Assembly (NCBI GenBank): GCA_039817205.1
Contig: JBCBWG010000110.1
Span: 1 to 10,038, forward strand
From: JBCBWG01 sp039817205
GTDB taxonomy: Bacteria > Pseudomonadota > Alphaproteobacteria > Rhizobiales > Hyphomicrobiaceae
Length of the DNA: 10,038 bases
Direction: 5' to 3'
Position 1 is the first letter of the stretch. Every line of letters starts with the position of its first letter. This document shows, in pieces, positions 6,806 to 10,038 of this stretch. Position numbers and translations under genes: made by a program. Under the pieces are notes generated by a model. It saw nothing but the letters and a program-made list of their open reading frames with translations. It was not told the DNA's origin and did no database searches.

Positions 6806-7330
6806 GTGCCTTTTTGTTGGTGGCACCCAACGCACTAAGGTGCACCGCACTTCCAGTTGCTCGTTCTCTTCAATGTTTAGAGTACGTCCGCCTCTGGGGG
6901 GACAGGTGGATAGGTCGACCTTGATCTGACGGATCACTAAACCGGATACCTGATCCGTCCCCTTCAAGTGCTGCTTGCAGCGCCGCGCAAACGCTTTCGC
7001 TGCCCCGCCGGCACAGCACGGCGCAAAGTCGGTCAGCCGTAACGACTTCAAAGACAATCAAGTCGAGCAAAAGCGGACCCTGTATTCGGTCGGCATTCTT
7101 CTTTGATTGGTGACTGCCTCTACTGCGTCGCGGAGAATTTGCGGTGGTGCAAAAAGCCTGGCCGATCCCCGTGCGGTGGAGAGCGGCACGACGACTTCAG
7201 AGGCAAGACGATCGACGCGTTTTCCGACGTTCGGCAATCACATCTGGGTGGCGGGCGACTCACCGATTGTGACCGCCCATCTTGTCGGAGCCGGCACTCT
7301 TGCGCGGTCGCGGTTCGGCCCTGTCCGGTC
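6788..7330. other. Gene-free stretch of about 540 bp
   Basis: Open frames in this stretch are short, lack ribosome-binding sites and show no family motifs that I recognise. The minus-strand frame upstream of the flavoprotein continues open to 7057, but its residues look like chance translation and no start there is supported. The stretch separates the flavoprotein promoter from the 3' end of the histidine kinase gene. Its one distinct structure is the inverted repeat at 6920-6968. A decayed gene or mobile-element remnant cannot be excluded. Confidence 0.6.
6920..6968. repeat. Two-tier inverted repeat (potential hairpin)
   Basis: GACGGATCA at 6928-6936 and TGATCCGTC at 6951-6959 are perfect inverted copies separated by 14 bases. 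Outside them CTTGA (6920-6924) pairs with TCAAG (6964-6968) across a small internal loop. No T-run follows on either side, so an intrinsic terminator is unlikely. It could be a structured RNA element, a binding site for a dimeric protein, or the remnant end of a mobile element. It lies about 140 bp upstream of the flavoprotein promoter. Confidence 0.6.
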
Positions 7331-8704
7331 TCATCGCGACCGGTCGGCCCGGAACTGGGGCAGATCGATGGTCATGCGCGCACCACCACTAGGGGCATCG
7401 GAAATGGTGAAGCGGCCGTCGTTGCGAGCGACAAGGTTGCTGACAATGGCAAGTCCAAGCCCTGATCCACCGGTCGTGCGCGCGCGCGAGCGCTCGAGCC
7501 GTACGAACGGCTCCCGCACCATATCACGCATGTCAGCTGGAATGCCGGGTCCGCGGTCGTCGATGGTGACGATGACGCGTTCGCCACGCGAACTTGCCAC
7601 AGCCACCAACGCGTCCTGACCATGCGCAATGGCGTTATCGATCAGATTCGAAAAGACCCGACGCAAGGCAAGCCGGTTGCCGAGGACGTAGAGCGGGCGC
7701 GTGTGGTTGCCGTCGGTCAAGTCGAGTGTGACGGGCTGATCCGGCCGCGCGTCTTTTTCCAGGATGAGCAGTTCGCGAATGTCGATCAGCTCGAGCGCGT
7801 CGTCGGTCGGCGTCTCGGTGCCTTGGGTCGCGAGCAGAGCATCGTCAAGCAGCCGCACCATGTCGTCGAGGTCCGATATCGCTTGGTCCAGGCTCGGAGA
7901 GGTCGGTGCGTTCTCCAATCGCAATCGGACCTTTGTTGCAAACGTCCTGACATCGTGCTGAAGGCCGCCGACAAGGGCCAGTCGCGACTTGAGGAGGCCC
8001 GAGAGCCGATCCTGCTGGCGATTGAAGGCGGCAACCAGCGCGCGAATTTCGGGAGCTGAGGAGCGCACTTCCGATATTGGTTGGGGGTCGTTCTGCAAGT
8101 CGATGCGGTCGACGGCACCCGCCAAATCTTCCAGCGGACGAATTTGCCGAAGCAGAAAAATCAGCATCAGCGTCGCAATGATCGTCCCAAACAGCCCGGC
8201 CGCAAAGCCAAGCGGCACTCCGAAATTCGTAACCGGAAAAAGTTCGCGAGATCGCAAGACCAGAAGCTTGTCATCCTTGAGTGTTGTGCGCAGCACGAGG
8301 CTCGCATCCTCGCTCCGTAAAAGCCTCGGAAGCCCACCCATCGGGCGCGCCTGTCGCCAGATATCAAGCCAGAAGCCACGCGCCGGCATTTGAGTCCGGT
8401 AGGTGTCTTGAAGGTCTCTGAGCTGCCGGTCTTCAAGCGGCCTAAAGCTGACCTCAGACGACGGCGTGGATTCCAACGAAACCTCGAGTAGCGGCGTCGA
8501 CAGCGCTGGAAGGATTTTCGCCCGCGCATCATCACCCAAAGTGTCGAGAAGCTCCGCCATCGCCGCGACCTTGGCAGGCGAGGGTATGGTGGCCTGGAGG
8601 TTGATTTCCGATCGTCGCAAGACATAAGCCGTCGCGACGACTGAAATGGCGAGAAACGCGACAACGACCGTCAGACCAATGCGAACGGCAAGCGACGTCT
8701 TCAT
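7331..8704 (-). CDS. Sensor histidine kinase, EnvZ-like
   Basis: This 457-residue inner-membrane kinase phosphorylates the response regulator encoded just upstream. Membrane segments lie at about 7-28 and 163-185, enclosing a periplasmic sensor region of roughly 130 residues without a family that I recognise. A HAMP-like linker follows (about 186-238, with QIRPLEDLAGAVDRI). The dimerisation/phosphoacceptor helix has LQHDVRTFATKVRLRLE with His250; the Pro usually found five residues after this His is Phe here. The ATPase domain is complete: N box FSNLIDNAIAHG (351-362), G1 DRGPGIP (383-389) and G2 GGSGLGLAIVSNL (412-424). The start codon at 8704 shares ATGA with the regulator's stop, indicating translational coupling. 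The signal sensed cannot be read from the sequence. A CCGGTC/GACCGG inverted repeat spans the stop codon (7325-7343) but has no T-run. Confidence 0.95.
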   Translation of the reverse strand: MKTSLAVRIGLTVVVAFLAISVVATAYVLRRSEINLQATIPSPAKVAAMAELLDTLGDDARAKILPALSTPLLEVSLESTPSSEVSFRPLEDRQLRDLQDTYRTQMPARGFWLDIWRQARPMGGLPRLLRSEDASLVLRTTLKDDKLLVLRSRELFPVTNFGVPLGFAAGLFGTIIATLMLIFLLRQIRPLEDLAGAVDRIDLQNDPQPISEVRSSAPEIRALVAAFNRQQDRLSGLLKSRLALVGGLQHDVRTFATKVRLRLENAPTSPSLDQAISDLDDMVRLLDDALLATQGTETPTDDALELIDIRELLILEKDARPDQPVTLDLTDGNHTRPLYVLGNRLALRRVFSNLIDNAIAHGQDALVAVASSRGERVIVTIDDRGPGIPADMRDMVREPFVRLERSRARTTGGSGLGLAIVSNLVARNDGRFTISDAPSGGARMTIDLPQFRADRSR

Positions 8705-9423
8705 TGCTGTGCAATCTGTACCGTTGGCGTAAACAAATAGCCATGATTTCGAATTGTCGCGATAAGCCTTTCCCGATCGGTTGAGACCTCGATCTTCTTG
8801 CGCAGTCGCGACACGAGGGTATCGATCGATCGGTCAAACGGATCTGCATGACGACCGTGAACCTTATCGAGCAGTTGATCCCTTGAGAGGACACGCTGGG
8901 GCGATTGCAGAAAACAAGCGAGCAAATCGAACTCTGCACCGGTCAGAGAAATGTCACGGCCCGTTTGATCTGAAATACGGCGTGCGTTGATATCGACGGT
9001 GTATTGATTAAACCGAAGCACGGCTTTGGGTGGGTTGAGTTCCGTACGCTGCCCTCCGCGGCGCAACACGGATCGAATACGGGCGACCAGTTCTCGTTTT
9101 GAGAATGGCTTCGTCACGTAGTCGTCCGCGCCGATCTCCAGCCCGACGATGCGATCCACTTCGGCACTTCTGGCCGTCAGCATGATCACTGGAATTGCCG
9201 AAGTTGAGCGAAGCCGCCGGCAGATCGACAAGCCATCTTCACCGGGCAGCATAAGGTCGAGAACGACGAGGTCAGGTCGGTCGCGCGCAATAGCTGCGTC
9301 CATGTTCGGCGCGTCGGCGACGCCCGTCGCGCGGAAGCCCTCGTCGATCAGGAAGCCGATGAGGAGCCCGCGGATATCGTCGTCGTCATCGACGACAAGG
9401 ATCTTGGTCTGCTGTGCGCTCAT
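8701..9423 (-). CDS. Response regulator, OmpR/PhoB family
   Basis: This 240-residue DNA-binding regulator pairs with the kinase downstream. The receiver domain (about 6-120) has the acidic pair Asp12/Asp13 in VVDDDDD, the phosphoacceptor Asp56 in VVLDLMLPGEDG, Thr83 in IMLTAR and Lys105 in TKPF, all in standard positions. The C-terminal winged helix (about 135-235) has LTGAEFDLLACFL, RVLSRDQLLDKVHG, the recognition segment RSIDTLVSRLRKKIE, and a wing ending IRNHGYLF, where most relatives have RGVGY. I chose the ATG at 9423 because the protein then has normal OmpR length; an open frame continues upstream to 9543 but looks non-coding. No clear ribosome-binding site precedes 9423, so translation may be weak or start-codon driven. 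The gene is divergent from the small secreted-protein gene, a plausible target. Confidence 0.95.
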   Translation of the reverse strand: MSAQQTKILVVDDDDDIRGLLIGFLIDEGFRATGVADAPNMDAAIARDRPDLVVLDLMLPGEDGLSICRRLRSTSAIPVIMLTARSAEVDRIVGLEIGADDYVTKPFSKRELVARIRSVLRRGGQRTELNPPKAVLRFNQYTVDINARRISDQTGRDISLTGAEFDLLACFLQSPQRVLSRDQLLDKVHGRHADPFDRSIDTLVSRLRKKIEVSTDRERLIATIRNHGYLFTPTVQIAQQ

Positions 9424-9475
9424 GGGTGCAAATGTGTTCGATCGGTGGCCCTGCCGCAAGCGCTCCGGTGGCTCA

Positions 9476-9515
9476 GACACAAACTGACACAAACGAAATA
9501 CCAAACGCCACAAAA
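9476..9515. promoter_or_regulatory. Tandem CACAAAC-like repeats, candidate response-regulator site
   Basis: GACACAAAC occurs at 9476-9484 and again at 9486-9494, exactly ten bases apart. Weaker relatives follow at ACCAAAC (9500-9506) and CACAAAAC (9509-9516). OmpR/PhoB-type regulators usually bind direct repeats spaced about one helical turn, so this array between the regulator gene and the divergent secreted-protein gene is a natural candidate for autoregulation and target control. I could not place convincing -35/-10 elements for either gene. Confidence 0.5.
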
Positions 9516-9625
9516 CGCGTTGGCAGAGAAAAACCTCAGCCAAGTTGGGTGCCTAGCTTCTCTCGTGTCGCAACCGACCGGTCGCCGATCCTGGCTCCCG
9601 GCAAAAGAAAACACACGAGGTTGAC

Positions 9626-9928
9626 ATGAAAAGCATGATCACGACGGCAGCCCTCACAAGCATCCTCGCCATTGCCACCGTCACCAGCGCATCTGCTTGG
9701 GAGCGCAATGGCAGCGTCTCGGGTCCGCGCGGCACGAACACCTTTAACGCGCAGGGCAGCTGCTCGGGCGGGAGCTGCGCACGGTCGGCGACCGCAACTG
9801 GGGCATACGGCCGGACTGCAACGCGCAACGGTTCGGGCTCATGCAGTGGCGGCACCTGCTCCGGCAGCCGTACGACCACGGGGCCTGCCGGGCGCTCCGT
9901 AACGCGCAGCCGCGGCTTCTCTCGTTAA
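9626..9928 (+). CDS. Small secreted Gly/Ser/Thr-rich protein with two Cys-pair repeats
   Basis: This 100-residue protein starts with a clear Sec signal peptide (MKSMITTAALTSILAIATVT, cleaved probably after SASA), leaving about 76 residues. The mature part is low-complexity and basic, with two copies of a GSCSGG-[ST]-C motif at about 44-51 and 71-78, each placing two cysteines five residues apart. Between and after them are Thr/Arg-rich segments of similar design (TATGAYGRTATRNGSG and TTTGPAGRSVTRSRGFSR), so the protein looks like an internal duplication. GAGG lies five bases before the ATG. I do not recognise a characterised family; similar short exported proteins occur in rhizobial-type genomes. 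The cysteines could form disulfides or bind a metal in the periplasm. Its position, divergent from a two-component system, suggests that it is a target of that system. Confidence 0.82.
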   Translation: MKSMITTAALTSILAIATVTSASAWERNGSVSGPRGTNTFNAQGSCSGGSCARSATATGAYGRTATRNGSGSCSGGTCSGSRTTTGPAGRSVTRSRGFSR

Positions 9929-9959
9929 GCCACTCCCCGCCCCCACCCAACACAACACC

Positions 9960-10008
9960 GCGCATGGCATGGCCGGCTGCACCAGACCGGCCATGCCCAC
10001 CGATGCGC
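9960..10008. terminator. Long GC-rich hairpin downstream of the secreted-protein gene
   Basis: GGCATGGCCGG (9966-9976) pairs perfectly with CCGGCCATGCC (9987-9997) around a ten-base loop. Outside it GCGCAT (9960-9965) pairs with ATGCGC (10003-10008) after a five-base bulge, giving 17 pairs. It lies 32 bp after the stop codon at 9928, where a terminator is expected. No T-run follows on the plus strand, so intrinsic termination would be atypical; it may instead protect the mRNA 3' end. Confidence 0.5.
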
Positions 10009-10038
10009 ACAAACTCGGCAGGTCTCCATGATTGAAAA

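Noticed and set aside
6737..7057. N-terminal extension of the flavoprotein to an ATG at 7057
   Set aside because: It would place 107 low-quality residues before a clear Tat signal and read through the operators and predicted promoter. The ATG at 6736 has a good ribosome-binding site.
7325..7343. CCGGTC/GACCGG inverted repeat at the kinase stop codon as a terminator
   Set aside because: Six pairs with a seven-base loop and no T-run on the minus strand; it also overlaps coding sequence, so the evidence is too weak to list separately.
7103..7465. Plus-strand open frame of 120 residues downstream of the kinase
   Set aside because: It has no ribosome-binding site or family motif and runs antisense into the histidine kinase 3' end, so it looks like a chance frame in GC-rich DNA.
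9520..9543. TTGGC/GCCAA inverted repeat upstream of the secreted-protein gene
   Set aside because: Five-base arms 14 bases apart are expected by chance; TTGGCA as a -35 has no matching -10.
10028..10038. ATG ATT GAA at the right edge as the start of a further plus-strand gene
   Set aside because: Only three codons are visible; AGG lies five bases upstream, but that is too little to call a gene.

Overview
This window looks like chromosomal DNA of an alphaproteobacterium, probably of the order Hyphomicrobiales (Rhizobiales). The support is moderate GC content with GC-rich third positions, a TRAP-transporter/FadR-type GntR locus, a Tat-dependent Acg-like flavoprotein, and an OmpR/EnvZ-type pair with few recognisable E. 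coli-like promoters. The genus cannot be named from the sequence alone.

Region 1 (1-4957) is a catabolic uptake locus. A minus-strand run reads, in transcription order: short-chain dehydrogenase (SDR), TRAP solute-binding protein (DctP type), small permease (DctQ type), large permease (DctM type), and an RraA-family protein cut by the window edge. A divergent GntR/FCD regulator lies upstream on the plus strand. The shared intergenic region carries a 13-bp palindrome overlapping a TTGACA hexamer, a good candidate operator. The likely logic is import of a small organic acid, oxidation or reduction by the SDR, and processing by the RraA-like aldolase/decarboxylase, all under GntR control. The SDR reading frame is broken by an apparent one-base deletion near 3687-3688. 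A strong hairpin lies between dctP and dctQ.

Region 2 (4958-7330) holds a minus-strand pair: a Tat-exported Acg-like nitroreductase-fold flavoprotein followed by a MarR regulator. The two genes overlap by 8 bases. Two near-identical palindromes two helical turns apart sit at the predicted promoter of the flavoprotein gene and look like the MarR operators. Upstream is about 540 bp without a convincing gene, containing one perfect 9-bp inverted repeat with a second outer stem.

Region 3 (7331-9928) is a minus-strand two-component system: an OmpR-type response regulator, then a histidine kinase overlapping it by ATGA. A divergent plus-strand gene encodes a small secreted protein with two Gly/Ser/Cys repeats. 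Tandem CACAAAC-like repeats at about 10-bp spacing between them are a candidate response-regulator site. The window ends with a long hairpin.

I saw no rRNA, tRNA, CRISPR array, intact insertion sequence or phage gene. The less ordinary items are the broken SDR, the paired MarR operators, the Cys-repeat secreted protein next to the two-component system, and the unexplained inverted repeats.
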